DNA of 64,000 bases from DATEPR01 sp036491115. Lineage in GTDB: Bacteria; Actinomycetota; Actinomycetes; Mycobacteriales; Pseudonocardiaceae. How positions within the stretch are numbered: the first letter of the stretch is position 1; each line of letters opens with the position of its first letter. Made by a program: the position numbers and the translations under genes. The stretch is taken from NCBI GenBank assembly GCA_036491115.1, contig DASXCQ010000004.1, positions 62,001 through 126,000 of the forward strand. The letters run 5' to 3'. Positions 52,372 to 61,754 of the stretch are shown here, in pieces. Under the pieces are notes generated by a model. That model was not told where the DNA came from. It ran no database searches and saw only the letters and a list, made by a program, of their open reading frames with translations.

Positions 52372-52666
52372 TGTGCTCCCTCCCCCTGTTGTTGCGGGTG
52401 CGTGCGGGCGCGTCACTTGCCGGGCGACGGTGCGCGGCGCGCCGTGCGGCTCCGCTACCCGCCGGTTCCCCCGCGGGACGCTTCGCTGTTCGGCCTGACA
52501 CTCTGGGAAACGAGTACGATGGCGATTTCGTTCCCGGCCCTCACACGTCATGACGTCGCGGCTGTCACACCGGTTGCTCGATCAAACCTGAGCTTTCGCT
52601 GAGAGAGCACCTGAACGCCGGGGTCCGCACTTGTGACTACCCCGAGCGAGCGACCGGCAAACCCGC

Positions 52667-53092
52667 CTAGACCTCCACGAGAACGGTGAACGGTCCGTCG
52701 TTGACGCTCTCCACGGCCATCGGCGCCCGGAACCGGCCCGTGGCGACGGTCGCACCTCGCTCCCGCAACCGGGCCACGACCGTGTCCACCAACGGCTCCG
52801 CGAGCTCCGCCGGAGCCGCCGCGGTCCACGATGGACGGCGGCCTTTCCTGGTGTCGCCGTACAACGTGAACTGGCTCACCACGAGCAGCGGCGCACCGCT
52901 GGTGGCACAGGACTGCTCGTCGCGCAGGATGCGCAGCTCGTGCACCTTCCGCGCCATCGTGTCCGCCGTGGCGGGTGTGTCGTCCGCGTGCACACCCAGC
53001 AGGACGAGCAGGCCGGGCTCGGTGATGGCACCGACGGTCTCGCCGTCGACCGTGACGCTGGCCCTGGTGACCCGGGCGACGACCGCACGCAT
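52667..53092 (-). CDS. dtd: D-aminoacyl-tRNA deacylase
   Basis: 141 residues. It removes D-amino acids and glycine mischarged on tRNA. The conserved LLVVSQFTLYGDTRKGRRPS motif (about 75-94) and the C-terminal NDGPFT motif with the cis Gly-Pro are present. Length is standard. The gene stands alone, upstream of sigB in the transcription direction with a ~295-bp gap in which I saw no gene. Confidence 0.96.
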   Translation of the reverse strand: MRAVVARVTRASVTVDGETVGAITEPGLLVLLGVHADDTPATADTMARKVHELRILRDEQSCATSGAPLLVVSQFTLYGDTRKGRRPSWTAAAPAELAEPLVDTVVARLRERGATVATGRFRAPMAVESVNDGPFTVLVEV

Positions 53093-53181
53093 GGCGGTGA
53101 TGGTCGCACGGTCATCCGGGTGAGCCTGCCGTCACAGGGCGTGCCAGGCTGTCACTCGATCGGGTAGCGCGGGAGGGCGCG

Positions 53182-53781
53182 ATGGGCTTTTTCGACGAGG
53201 TGCTGCGGACCGACGACCGCCCGGCGGCCCCCGAGTTGCAGACCGTCCGACCAGCCCATCTCGGCCCGCCGGAGGGTTCGGTGCTGCCCACGGTGCTGCC
53301 CTACGTGCGGCTGCTCGGCCGGTCGGACAACGCCCGGATCGCCCTGGTCGGGTTGCGCTGCTGGCCGGACGGCGTGTCGCTGGACCTGCGGCTGCTGTGC
53401 CGGACCCGGCGGTTCCCCCGGCCGCGCCGGGACGGGCAGCAGGCCAACGACTGGTCCTTCCGGTTCGGCGTGCGCTACGCCGACCGGCGCCGGGTCGCGG
53501 TCGGTGAGTTCCCGCCGGAGCGGCGCTCGGTGGCGCGCGGCGCGGACGGCCTGGTGCTGCGGCCGACCATCGGCGGTGGCGGCCGGTTCCACCGGCACTG
53601 GGACTTCTACCTGTGGCCGCTACCACCCCAGGGCCGGTTGACGCTGGTCGCCGACTGGCCAGCGGAGGACATCCCGGAGACGTTCACCGAACTGGACGCG
53701 GGCGAGATTCGGGCCGCGGCCGCACGGGCCGTGGTGGTATGGCGCGATCTACCGGTCGCCGAACCGACCGCGGGTGGTTAG
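53182..53781 (+). CDS. Conserved hypothetical protein
   Basis: 199 residues beginning MGFFDEVLRTDD, rich in Arg, with beta-strand-like segments (IALVGLRCWPDGVSLDLRLLCR, FRFGVRYADRRRVAVGEF, HWDFYLWPLPPQGRLTLVADWP) and no membrane helix or catalytic motif. GGGAGG precedes the ATG. I do not recognise a family. Proteins with a similar C-terminal LWPLPPxGxL segment occur as actinomycete hypotheticals, but that is from memory. Confidence 0.75.
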   Translation: MGFFDEVLRTDDRPAAPELQTVRPAHLGPPEGSVLPTVLPYVRLLGRSDNARIALVGLRCWPDGVSLDLRLLCRTRRFPRPRRDGQQANDWSFRFGVRYADRRRVAVGEFPPERRSVARGADGLVLRPTIGGGGRFHRHWDFYLWPLPPQGRLTLVADWPAEDIPETFTELDAGEIRAAAARAVVVWRDLPVAEPTAGG

Positions 53782-53841
53782 TCCCCGGCGATCCTGTCAA
53801 TCCGGTGAGTACGGTGGGACGATGAGCGCGGAGGTGGTGTC

Positions 53842-54159
53842 GTGAAGGATCACGAGGACGGCATCCCGGTATTGATCACCGAGGCCGCCCCTTCCCATGA
53901 CGACCAGCAGGCCCTCCGCAAGCGCCGATACACCATCATGATGTTGAGCCGCATCCCGTTCCTGATCCTGGCGGGCGTGTTCTACCAGACCTGGTGGCTG
54001 GCGGTCCTGTGCATCGCCGTGTCGATCCCGCTGCCGTGGATCGCCGTCCTGATCGCCAACGATCGGCCGGCCCGCAAGGCGGAGCACCCGAACTGGTTCC
54101 ACCGCAGGACGACGGTCCGCGAACTGGAACGCAAGGGTCACCCGGTCATCGACGCCTGA
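53842..54159 (+). CDS. DUF3099 membrane protein
   Basis: 105 residues with a cytoplasmic N-terminus (LITEAAPSHDDQQALRKRRYTIMM, the DUF3099 signature), two membrane helices (about 35-53 and 55-75) and a basic tail. The family occurs beside sigB in mycobacteria, as here. Function is unknown. GTG 53842 is preceded by GGAGGTGG. It overlaps the convergent kinase gene by 14 bp. Confidence 0.88.
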   Translation: MKDHEDGIPVLITEAAPSHDDQQALRKRRYTIMMLSRIPFLILAGVFYQTWWLAVLCIAVSIPLPWIAVLIANDRPARKAEHPNWFHRRTTVRELERKGHPVIDA

Positions 54160-55024
54160 CCGGCGGCTGCGCGCCGACGAACCGCACGGCAGCACTGCCC
54201 GCCGTCACTCCCGCCCGCAGCGCCTCCCGTGGGCTCGACCCGGCCAGCCGGGCGTGCAGCAGCGCCGCGTTGAACGCGTCACCGGCACCGGTCGTGTCGA
54301 CGCACTCCACCCGCTCGGCCGGTTCGGTCAGCACCCCGTCGTCGTCGACCCAGCTGGCGCCGGCAGCACCCCTGGTCACGGCCACCGCGCCGACCGCGTC
54401 CAGCAGCGCGGTGGCCGACTCCGGCTCGGGCGACCCGGTCAGCGTGACCAGTTCGTCGGCGTTGGGCAGCAACAGGTCGACTCCGCGCACCAGGTCGAGA
54501 AAGCCCGCCGGGTCGGTGATCGGCACGACGCCCTGCGGGTCGACCGATGTGGTCAGCCCGGCGTCGCGGGCGGCGGCCAGCATCGCCGTGCCGGCCGGGC
54601 GGGACGCCGGGTCGAGCAGGACGTAGCCGGACAGGTGCAGATGGCGGGCGTCGGCCAGCGGTCCCGGCGGCAGATCGGCCGGCCGCAGCCGCCTGCCGGC
54701 TCCCCGGTCGGACAGCATGGCCCGCTGCCCGTGGCCGTCGACCAGCACGACCACCCAGCAGGTGCCGGCCTCCGGGTCGACCGCCAGCACGCACTCCACG
54801 CCGGCCGCCGTGAGCTCGCCCGCCACCAGCCGGCCGGCCGGATCGTCGCCGACCCGGCCGACCAGCGTCGGGGTCGCGCCGAGCCGGGCCAGCCACGCAC
54901 ACGTGTTCGCGCCCGCGCCGCCGATCGCGGTCCGCACGTCGGCCGGCTGGTCGGTGCCCGGCGTGATCGGCTTGGTGTGCCGGACGAGGACGTCCATGCC
55001 GGCGTCGCCGACCACGACGATCAC
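54146..55024 (-). CDS. psuK: PfkB-family carbohydrate kinase, probable pseudouridine kinase
   Basis: 292 residues of the ribokinase fold. The N-terminal GDAGMDVLV and GGAGANTCAWLARLG motifs and the catalytic DTTGAGDAFNAALL signature (Asp near 250) are present. GTG 55024 overlaps the psuG stop as GTGA. Fixed pairing with PsuG makes phosphorylation of pseudouridine to its 5'-phosphate the best guess. Sequence alone would only say sugar or nucleoside kinase. Confidence 0.87.
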   Translation of the reverse strand: MIVVVGDAGMDVLVRHTKPITPGTDQPADVRTAIGGAGANTCAWLARLGATPTLVGRVGDDPAGRLVAGELTAAGVECVLAVDPEAGTCWVVVLVDGHGQRAMLSDRGAGRRLRPADLPPGPLADARHLHLSGYVLLDPASRPAGTAMLAAARDAGLTTSVDPQGVVPITDPAGFLDLVRGVDLLLPNADELVTLTGSPEPESATALLDAVGAVAVTRGAAGASWVDDDGVLTEPAERVECVDTTGAGDAFNAALLHARLAGSSPREALRAGVTAGSAAVRFVGAQPPVRRR

Positions 55025-55926
55025 GGGCGCGCCAGCGCGACGGCCACCTCGGCGGCCAGGGCGGCGTTGGACACGACAAGTTCCTCGTTGGTGTCGATGC
55101 TGGCGCCCTCGCTGGCGGTGTGGAAATGCTCCAGCAGCGCGGGTGTCACGTCCTTGCCGCGGATGCCCGCCTCGGCCAGGTGGGCCAGGCCCTCGGTGAG
55201 CAGTCGGTCGTGCAGGTCGCGGTCCAGTTCGTGCCCGGCCGGCACCGGGTTGGCCAGTACCGCGCCGCCGTCGGCATGGTCGCGGTGCGCGGCGAACACG
55301 GCGGCGGCAGTGGCCGGGTCGTCGGCCCGCCACGGCACGTCGTAGCCGGAGTCGCGCAGGTAGAAGGCGGGGAAGCGGTCGGTCCGGTAGCCCAGCACCG
55401 GCACCGACCGGGTCTCCAGCAGTTCCAGCGTGGCGCCGATGTCCAGCACCGACTTCACACCGGAGCAGACCACCATGATCCGCGTCGTGGCCAGGACGTC
55501 CAGGTCCGCGGATACGTCCCAGCTGTCTCGGGCGCCCCGGTGCACGCCGCCCAGCCCGCCGGTGGCGAACAGCCGGATGCCGCGTGCGGTGGCGAGCACG
55601 GCGGTCGCGGCGACCGTGGTGGCGCCGCTGCGGCCCAGCGCGGTGGCCGGCCCGAGATCGCGGCGGGACAGCTTCACCAGCCCGGCGGCCGGGTCGCACA
55701 CCCTGGCCAGCTCGGCAGCGGACAGCCCGACCGTCGGACCGCCGTCCAGCACGGCGACGGTGGCGGGCACGGCGCCGTGCTCCCGGACCGTCGCCTCCAG
55801 GCGCCGCCCGACGCGCTCGTTGCGGCCCGGTGGCAGGCCGTGGGCCAGCAGGGTGCTCTCCAGGGCGACGACCGGTCGCCCCTCGGCGATCGCATCGGCG
55901 ACTTCGTCGGATACACGTGTGGTCAC
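55021..55926 (-). CDS. psuG: Pseudouridine-5'-phosphate glycosidase
   Basis: 301 residues. It splits the C-C bond of pseudouridine 5'-phosphate to give uracil and ribose 5-phosphate. The family core is visible: ALESTLLAHGLPPGRN, AVLDGGPTVGLS, the Lys-containing VKLSRRDLGPATALG, FATGGLGGVHRGARDSWDVSADL and TRIMVVCSGVKSVLDIGATLE. It is followed by the kinase in a coupled operon for pseudouridine salvage. GTG 55926 is chosen because the protein matches the family from there. The DUF3039 gene diverges only 9 bp away. Confidence 0.93.
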   Translation of the reverse strand: MTTRVSDEVADAIAEGRPVVALESTLLAHGLPPGRNERVGRRLEATVREHGAVPATVAVLDGGPTVGLSAAELARVCDPAAGLVKLSRRDLGPATALGRSGATTVAATAVLATARGIRLFATGGLGGVHRGARDSWDVSADLDVLATTRIMVVCSGVKSVLDIGATLELLETRSVPVLGYRTDRFPAFYLRDSGYDVPWRADDPATAAAVFAAHRDHADGGAVLANPVPAGHELDRDLHDRLLTEGLAHLAEAGIRGKDVTPALLEHFHTASEGASIDTNEELVVSNAALAAEVAVALARP

Positions 55927-55935
55927 GGTGGCATC

Positions 55936-56193
55936 ATGAAGGGCGTGAGTACGCAGACGCTGCCCGAGGTCGACACCCGCCCGGAGGGCACCGACACCAC
56001 CGGTGACGACGCGCCGAAGATGTTCCACTACGTGCGCAAGAACAAGATCGCGGAGAGCGCGGTCATGGGCACGCACGTGGTGGCCCTGTGTGGTGAGGTG
56101 TTCCCGGTGACGAAGTCCCCCAAGCCGGGTTCGCCGGTCTGCCCCGACTGCAAGCGCATCTTCCAGCGCATGCCGGGCGGCGGCAAGGACTGA
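55936..56193 (+). CDS. DUF3039 protein with zinc-ribbon-like cysteines
   Basis: 85 residues with the DUF3039 core KMFHYVRKNKIAESAVMGTHVVALCGE and CPDC, giving three cysteines (one in ALCGE and the CPDC pair) that with His may bind zinc. The family is actinobacterial, of unknown role, and often lies next to the helicase found here at 57497. The start may be ATG 55936 or GTG 55945. Confidence 0.87.
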   Translation: MKGVSTQTLPEVDTRPEGTDTTGDDAPKMFHYVRKNKIAESAVMGTHVVALCGEVFPVTKSPKPGSPVCPDCKRIFQRMPGGGKD

Positions 56194-56329
56194 CCTGAGA
56201 CCCGACCAGCGTGGTCGATGCCGCCTCACTCGGTGCGCCTGCCTGTGGCAGGGTGTCGCTCCCAGCGCTTTGCTGCGCCGTTGAGTGATCGAGCGCCTCG
56301 ACCGCGAACTCGATCACGCTTCCCGATTG

Positions 56330-57403
56330 TCACGACTCGCCGGAACGGTCCGGCGGGTCTGCCGGCTTCTCGCCGGCCGGCTCGTCCTTGGTCGGCTCGC
56401 CGTCCGCCTTCGGCTCGGATTGGGATTCGGCGGATTCTGGCTCGGCGGCGTCGGTTTTCGCCGGTTCGAGCTTGCGCCAGCGGTGGCGCTGGGTGAACCT
56501 GGCAGGCCACATCTCCTGGATGGCGCTGTTGAAGTAGGCGCCGACCACGATCGCCAGGCCGATGAAGAACGTGAACAGCAGGAACGCGATCGGCGCGGCC
56601 AGGGCACCGTAGGTGTAGCCGGTGCGGCCGATGGCCAGCAGGTAGACGCGGATGCCGATGCTGGCCAACAGGAAGACCGCCATGGCCAGCGCGGCGCCGG
56701 GCAGGCCGCGGTACCAGGGCAGTTTGCGCGGCAGGGCCAGCCGGTACAGGGTGGCCAGCGCGACCATCAGCAGGACGGCGACCACCGGGTAGTAGAAGAT
56801 GCCGATGACGTCGGAGATGTTGTCCCGCCACGCGGACGGGAACACCTTGGGCAGGAAGTTCGGGCCCAGGGCCAGTACCGGCAGGCCGATCACCGCCAGC
56901 ACCAGCCCCACCAGGTAGAGCAGCAGCGCGAAGATCCGTTGCCACACCTCGTTGCGCACGCCGTACTGGCCGTACGCCACCGTGATCGCGTCCACGAACG
57001 ACGCCATCGCCGACGAACCGGCCCACAGTGCGATCAGGAAGCCGATCGAGGCCACCTCGGCCTGTGCCTTGGTGAGGATGTCGGCGACCGTCGGCGCGAT
57101 GATCGTGTCGACCACGTTGGTGCTGAACACGGTGCGGCAGAAGGCGATGATGTTCTGCTGCACCGACGTGACCAGACCCTGGCCGAACCAGTCACCGAGG
57201 AAGCCGACACAGCCGAGCAGGCCCAGCAGCAGCGGCGGCAGGGACAGTGTCTGCCAGTAGGCGGCCTCGGCGGCCTCGGAGAAGATGTTGCCGTGCCACG
57301 CCTTGGCCAGCGTTCGCTTCACCAGCGGCCACGTGCCCCGCTTGGCTGGTGGGGCCGGCTGGGCGTCGGCGTCCGGCTGTGCACTCATGGTGGTGTCCAG
57401 CAT
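56330..57403 (-). CDS. YihY/BrkB-family membrane protein
   Basis: 357 residues with a cytoplasmic N-terminus, about six membrane helices (roughly 45-290) and a long acidic, Pro/Glu/Lys-rich C-terminal tail (about 305-357). The segment LWAGSSAMASFVDAITVAYG and the TYGALAAPIAFLLFTFFIGLAIVVGAYFN end are typical of the family, once misnamed ribonuclease BN. Function is unknown. The start could be the internal ATG at 57388. Confidence 0.9.
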   Translation of the reverse strand: MLDTTMSAQPDADAQPAPPAKRGTWPLVKRTLAKAWHGNIFSEAAEAAYWQTLSLPPLLLGLLGCVGFLGDWFGQGLVTSVQQNIIAFCRTVFSTNVVDTIIAPTVADILTKAQAEVASIGFLIALWAGSSAMASFVDAITVAYGQYGVRNEVWQRIFALLLYLVGLVLAVIGLPVLALGPNFLPKVFPSAWRDNISDVIGIFYYPVVAVLLMVALATLYRLALPRKLPWYRGLPGAALAMAVFLLASIGIRVYLLAIGRTGYTYGALAAPIAFLLFTFFIGLAIVVGAYFNSAIQEMWPARFTQRHRWRKLEPAKTDAAEPESAESQSEPKADGEPTKDEPAGEKPADPPDRSGES

Positions 57404-57496
57404 GCTGCATCCGGAGTTGATCGCGTCGCACGAGGGGCGGCGTGCCCCGGCCGGTTAGACTGCTGGTCCGCCGGCACCGGGGAGAAGGGGGAGTCC

Positions 57497-59239
57497 GTGG
57501 CACAGCCCGACTCCCTCGACCTGTCCCCGGACGCCCCGCCACTGGCCCTGCGCCGGCCGCTGCGCGACTGGCAGCGCAGGGCACTGACCCGCTATCTGGC
57601 CACCGGCCCCCAGGATTTCCTCGCGGTCGCCACCCCGGGTGCCGGCAAGACCACGTTCGGGCTGCGGGTCGCGGCCGAGCTGCTGGCCGACCGGACGGTG
57701 GAGCGGATCACCGTGGTGACGCCCACCGAGCACCTCAAGCACCAGTGGTCGGTCGCCGCGCGTGACGTCGGCATCCCCATCGACTCGAACCTCCGCAACA
57801 CGCACGGCGCCACGTCCCGCGACTACCTGGGCGTCGCCGTCACCTACGCCCAGGTGGCGGCCCATCCCGCGCTGCACCGGGTGCGCACCGAGAACCGCAA
57901 GACGCTGGTCATCCTGGACGAGATCCACCACGGCGGCGACGCCAAGTCCTGGGGCGACGCGATCCGGGAGGCGTTCGCCCCCGCGGTCCGGCGGTTGGCC
58001 CTGACCGGTACGCCGTTCCGCAGCGACGACTCGCCGATCCCGTTCGTCACCTACGAACCCGATCCCGGTGGTTTCCAGCGCAGCCACGCCGACCACTCCT
58101 ACGGCTACGCCCAGGCGCTGGCCGACGGCGTGGTCCGGCCGGTGATCTTCCTGGCCTACTCCGGCGAGGCGAGCTGGCGGACCAGCGCGGGCGAGGAGTT
58201 CACCGCCCGGCTGGGCGAGCCGCTGACCCAGGAGCAGAACGCCCGCGCCTGGCGGACCGCGCTGGACCCGGCGGGGGAGTGGATCCCGGCCGTCCTGCAC
58301 GCCGCGGACACCCGGCTGACCCAGTTGCGCGCCGCCGGCATGCCGGACGCGGGCGCGCTGGTGATCGCGTCCGACCACGAGTCGGCCAGGGCGTACGCGA
58401 AGGCCATCGCCGAGATCAGCGGGCAGGAGCCGACGGTCGTGCTGTCCGACGACCCGAAGGCGTCCGGCCGGATCGCCGAGTTCGCCGCGACCACCGCGCG
58501 GTGGCTGGTGGCGGTGCGGATGGTCAGCGAGGGCGTGGACGTGCCCCGGCTGGCCGTCGGCGTCTACGCGACCAGCGCGTCCACCCCGCTGTTCTTCGCC
58601 CAGGCCGTGGGCCGGTTCGTGCGGGCGCGGCGGCCGGGGGAGACGGCCAGCGTGTTCGTGCCCAGTGTGCCGGTGCTGCTGGAACTGGCCAGCCAGATGG
58701 AGGCCGAGCGGGACCACGTGCTGGGCAGGCCGCACCGGGAGAAGGACGGCTGGGACGACGAGCTGCTCGCCGACGCCAACCGCACCCGCGACGAGCTGGG
58801 CGAGGACGAGTCGGCGTTCACCTCGCTGGGCGCGTCCGCCGAGTTGGACCAGGTGATCTACGACGGCTCGTCGTTCGGCACGGCGGCACTGGCCGGGACC
58901 GACGAGGAACAGGACTACCTGGGCCTGCCCGGCCTGCTGGAGCCGGACCAGGTGCGGGCACTGCTGCGGCAGCGGCAGGACCGGCAACTGACCGGCCGCT
59001 CCGGCCGGCCCTCGGAGCAGCCGGCGGCCGAGCAGCCGGCGCGCCCGGTGTCGGTGGGGGAGCGGCTGACGTCGCTGCGCAAGGAGCTCAACACCCTCGT
59101 GTCGGTCTACCACCACCGGACCGGCAAGGCGCACGGCATGATCCACGGGGAGCTTCGCCGGGTTTGTGGCGGTCCGCCGACCGCGATGGCGTCCGTCGAG
59201 CATTTGGAGGAACGGATCGCCACGCTGCGTTCGTGGTGA
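57497..59239 (+). CDS. DEAD/DEAH-box (superfamily 2) helicase
   Basis: 580 residues. Q-region LRDWQRRAL, Walker A ATPGAGKTTF (near 52), motif II DEIHHGGD, motif III LTGTPFRS, and in the second RecA-like domain RMVSEGVDVPRLAVGV and motif VI FAQAVGRFVRARR. The C-terminal third is variable with acidic and Pro-rich linkers. It resembles the actinomycete RAD25/XPB-like or UvrABC-associated helicases found with DUF3039 genes. Substrate is unknown. GTG 57497 has GGGGGAG upstream. Confidence 0.92.
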   Translation: MAQPDSLDLSPDAPPLALRRPLRDWQRRALTRYLATGPQDFLAVATPGAGKTTFGLRVAAELLADRTVERITVVTPTEHLKHQWSVAARDVGIPIDSNLRNTHGATSRDYLGVAVTYAQVAAHPALHRVRTENRKTLVILDEIHHGGDAKSWGDAIREAFAPAVRRLALTGTPFRSDDSPIPFVTYEPDPGGFQRSHADHSYGYAQALADGVVRPVIFLAYSGEASWRTSAGEEFTARLGEPLTQEQNARAWRTALDPAGEWIPAVLHAADTRLTQLRAAGMPDAGALVIASDHESARAYAKAIAEISGQEPTVVLSDDPKASGRIAEFAATTARWLVAVRMVSEGVDVPRLAVGVYATSASTPLFFAQAVGRFVRARRPGETASVFVPSVPVLLELASQMEAERDHVLGRPHREKDGWDDELLADANRTRDELGEDESAFTSLGASAELDQVIYDGSSFGTAALAGTDEEQDYLGLPGLLEPDQVRALLRQRQDRQLTGRSGRPSEQPAAEQPARPVSVGERLTSLRKELNTLVSVYHHRTGKAHGMIHGELRRVCGGPPTAMASVEHLEERIATLRSW

Positions 59240-59413
59240 TCGTGGGGCGTCGCCCAGGTGGCCGGCAGCCTGGCCCGGTGAGCTGCGATTTTTTCTCAGT
59301 TTTCGTGACCCAGGGTGATCGGCTGGATGGCCAGCGCGGAGAGTTGACGGGCCGGTGACATGCCCGTTGCCGGATTGTGTCACCCAGTTCGGTACTGAAT
59401 CGATTCGCATGGG

Positions 59414-59479
59414 TTGGGCCACCGGCTGTCGTGGCATATGTTGTCGCCCACAACATTCTTATGTTGTCGCCCACAACAT
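59414..59479 (+). promoter_or_regulatory. xylF promoter with twin palindromic operators
   Basis: TTGGGC (59414-59419) and TATGTT (59437-59442) are 17 bp apart. ATGTTGT-cgccc-ACAACAT occurs twice, at 59438-59456 and 59461-59479, identical including the spacer and starting 23 bp apart. The first overlaps the -10. They are the likely sites of the ROK-family regulator encoded at the end of this cluster. Confidence 0.75.
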
Positions 59480-59532
59480 TTTCGGTTCCGGCCCGGCTCG
59501 GAACCACGCAACCAAGGATGAAGGGGACGCGG

Positions 59533-60750
59533 ATGCGTAAAACCGCCCTCACCCTGATCGCCGTGAGCTCGGGCCTCGCCTTGAGCCTCGCGGCCTGCGG
59601 GAACAACAGCTCCGGCGGGTCGAACGGCGCGGCTCCTGCCGCGTCCGGAGCCTCGTCGTGCAAGGCCATCGGCGCCGGTCTCCCCAGCGCCGCGACCGCG
59701 GCCAGCAGCACCGTCACGCCGCAGAGCGTGACCCAGCAGCTGGGCAGTGCGGGCGGCGCCAAGGTCGGCGTCATCCTGCCGGAGACGGCAACGTCTGCCC
59801 GCTGGCAGGACTTCGACCTGCCGTTCCTCAAGCAAGCACTGGGCGCTGAGGGATTCAGCGTCAACATCCAGAACGCCCAGGGCGACGACCAGCGCTTCGC
59901 CCAGATCGCCGACAGCATGCTCGCCCAGCACGTCAAGGTGCTGATCATCGGTGCGACGACCGGCGCCGCCGGTGCCACGGTGGAGCAGAAGGCCAAGGCC
60001 CAGGGCGTGCCGGTCATCGACTATGACCGCCTCAACCTGGGCGGCAGCGCCGACTACTACGTCAGCTTTGACAACGTGCGGGTCGGCCAGTTGCAGGGCA
60101 TCGCCATGGCCACCGCGCTGAAGAGCACGCGGGGCGCCCAGGTCATCTCCATCCAGGGCGCGCCGACCGACAACAACGCGACCCTGTTCCAGCAGGGCTC
60201 GAGCCAGGTGCTCAACCCGCTGTACTCCTGCGGTCAGCTCAAGCTGGTGAAGGCCCAGCGGATCGACAACTGGGACAACCAGAAGGGTGGCCAGACCTTC
60301 GAGCAGTTCCTGACCGCCAACGGCGGCAAGGTGGACGGCGTGCTCGCCGCCAACGACGGCCTCGCCGGCGCGATCATCACGGTGCTGCAGAAGAACGGCC
60401 TGGCCGGCAAGGTCCCGGTCACCGGTCAGGACGCCACGACCGCCGGTCTGACCGCGGTCCTGGAGGGCCAGCAGTACTCCACGGTGTTCAAGCCGGAGAA
60501 GCTGGAGGCCAACGCCTCCGCCGAACTGGCGTTGGCCCTGGAGAAGGGCAACACCACGGTCGCCAACCAGATCGCGGGCCAGACCTCGCACGACCCGACG
60601 GCCAACCGCGACGTCAAGTCCGTGCTGCTGGCGCCGGAGTCCATCACGAAGGACAACGTGAAGGACGTCGTCACCCAGGGGTACGTCAAGGCGAGTGACA
60701 TCTGCGTCGGCGCGGCCGCCGCGGTGTGCACCCAGCTCGGCATCTCCTGA
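59533..60750 (+). CDS. xylF: Xylose-type ABC transporter substrate-binding lipoprotein
   Basis: 405 residues. Lipobox LAAC (Cys near 23), a Ser/Gly linker, then the periplasmic-binding fold of the XylF group: KVGVILPETATSARW, the VIDYDRLNLGGSADYYVSFDN stretch, GAPTDNNATLF and VPVTGQDATTAGL. It captures sugar for the following ATPase and permease. The YVSFDN and DYDRL motifs favour xylose, but related sugars are possible. ATG 59533 has AAGGGGA upstream. ATG 59518 is also in frame. Confidence 0.92.
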   Translation: MRKTALTLIAVSSGLALSLAACGNNSSGGSNGAAPAASGASSCKAIGAGLPSAATAASSTVTPQSVTQQLGSAGGAKVGVILPETATSARWQDFDLPFLKQALGAEGFSVNIQNAQGDDQRFAQIADSMLAQHVKVLIIGATTGAAGATVEQKAKAQGVPVIDYDRLNLGGSADYYVSFDNVRVGQLQGIAMATALKSTRGAQVISIQGAPTDNNATLFQQGSSQVLNPLYSCGQLKLVKAQRIDNWDNQKGGQTFEQFLTANGGKVDGVLAANDGLAGAIITVLQKNGLAGKVPVTGQDATTAGLTAVLEGQQYSTVFKPEKLEANASAELALALEKGNTTVANQIAGQTSHDPTANRDVKSVLLAPESITKDNVKDVVTQGYVKASDICVGAAAAVCTQLGIS

Positions 60751-60761
60751 TTCCACAACTC

Positions 60762-60801
60762 GCCGTGGCGGGGCCTCGACCGCACCGGGCTCCGCCACGG
60801 C
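60762..60801 (+). terminator. Intercistronic hairpin between xylF and xylG
   Basis: GCCGTGGCGG (60762-60771) pairs perfectly with CCGCCACGGC (60792-60801), and pairing can extend to about 14 bp with wobbles. It starts 12 nt after the xylF stop. Such hairpins often protect the upstream mRNA or partly terminate, giving more binding protein than transporter. Confidence 0.75.
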
Positions 60802-60927
60802 ATCCCACTGGCACCATGACGAACCGCGGGAACCGGTGGCGTTGGTGCCGACATCACGCTGACAACCGCTGACAACGCTGTCCGGTGTGACCGGACAGCG
60901 TTGCCCGACTTTCCGTGGAGGTCCGCC

Positions 60928-61701
60928 GTGAACGAGCCGATCCTCGAACTGCGCGGCATCAACAAGAGCTTCGGCCCGGTCCACGTCCTGCACGACGTGG
61001 ATATCACCGTACGTGCCGGCGAGGTGACCGCACTGGTCGGCGACAACGGCGCCGGCAAGTCCACCTTGGTCAAGTGCATCGCCGGCATCAACAGCATCGA
61101 CAGTGGTGAGGTCCTGTTCGAGGGCCGGCCGGTGCACGTGCACAACCCGAAGGAAGCGGCTGTGCTGGGCATCGAGGTCGTCTACCAGGACCTGGCGCTG
61201 GCCGAGAACCTGGACATCGTGCAGAACATGTTCCTGGGCCGGGAACGCACCCACAACGGGATGCTGGACGAGGCCGACATGGAACTGGCCGCCCGCAAGA
61301 CCCTGGCCTCGCTGTCGGTGCGCACGGTGAAGTCCGTGCGGACCCCGGTGTCCTCATTGTCCGGTGGCCAGCGGCAGACCGTGGCCATCGCCAAGTCGGT
61401 GCTGTGGAACAGCAAGGTGGTGCTGCTCGACGAGCCGACCGCCGCGCTGGGCGTCGCCCAGACCCGGCAGGTGCTCGACCTGGTGCGCAGGCTCGCCGAA
61501 CAAGGGCTCGGCGTGGTGCTGATCAGCCACAACATGAACGACGTCTTCGAGGTGTCCGACCGGATCGCGACGCTGTTCCTGGGCCGGATGGCGGCCCAAC
61601 TGCCGACCAAGGACCTGACCAACAGCCAGGTCGTCGAGCTGATCACCTCCGGCCGGTCGGGCGATCTCGGCCTGGCCCGGCCCGACGTGGCGGCGGTCTG
61701 A
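60928..61701 (+). CDS. xylG: Xylose-type ABC transporter ATP-binding protein
   Basis: 257 residues with one ATPase domain, half the size of the double-domain XylG of E. coli but normal for actinomycetes. Walker A GDNGAGKSTL, Q-loop VYQDLALAENL, signature LSGGQRQTVAIAKS, Walker B VVLLDEPTAALG and the H-loop LISHNMNDV are complete. GTG 60928 has TGGAGG upstream. It works as a dimer with the permease encoded next. Confidence 0.94.
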   Translation: MNEPILELRGINKSFGPVHVLHDVDITVRAGEVTALVGDNGAGKSTLVKCIAGINSIDSGEVLFEGRPVHVHNPKEAAVLGIEVVYQDLALAENLDIVQNMFLGRERTHNGMLDEADMELAARKTLASLSVRTVKSVRTPVSSLSGGQRQTVAIAKSVLWNSKVVLLDEPTAALGVAQTRQVLDLVRRLAEQGLGVVLISHNMNDVFEVSDRIATLFLGRMAAQLPTKDLTNSQVVELITSGRSGDLGLARPDVAAV

Positions 61702-61754
61702 CGTGCGACCGCCGGTCCAGCACCGCATCCGGTCCATCAGCGTGAGGAACCACC

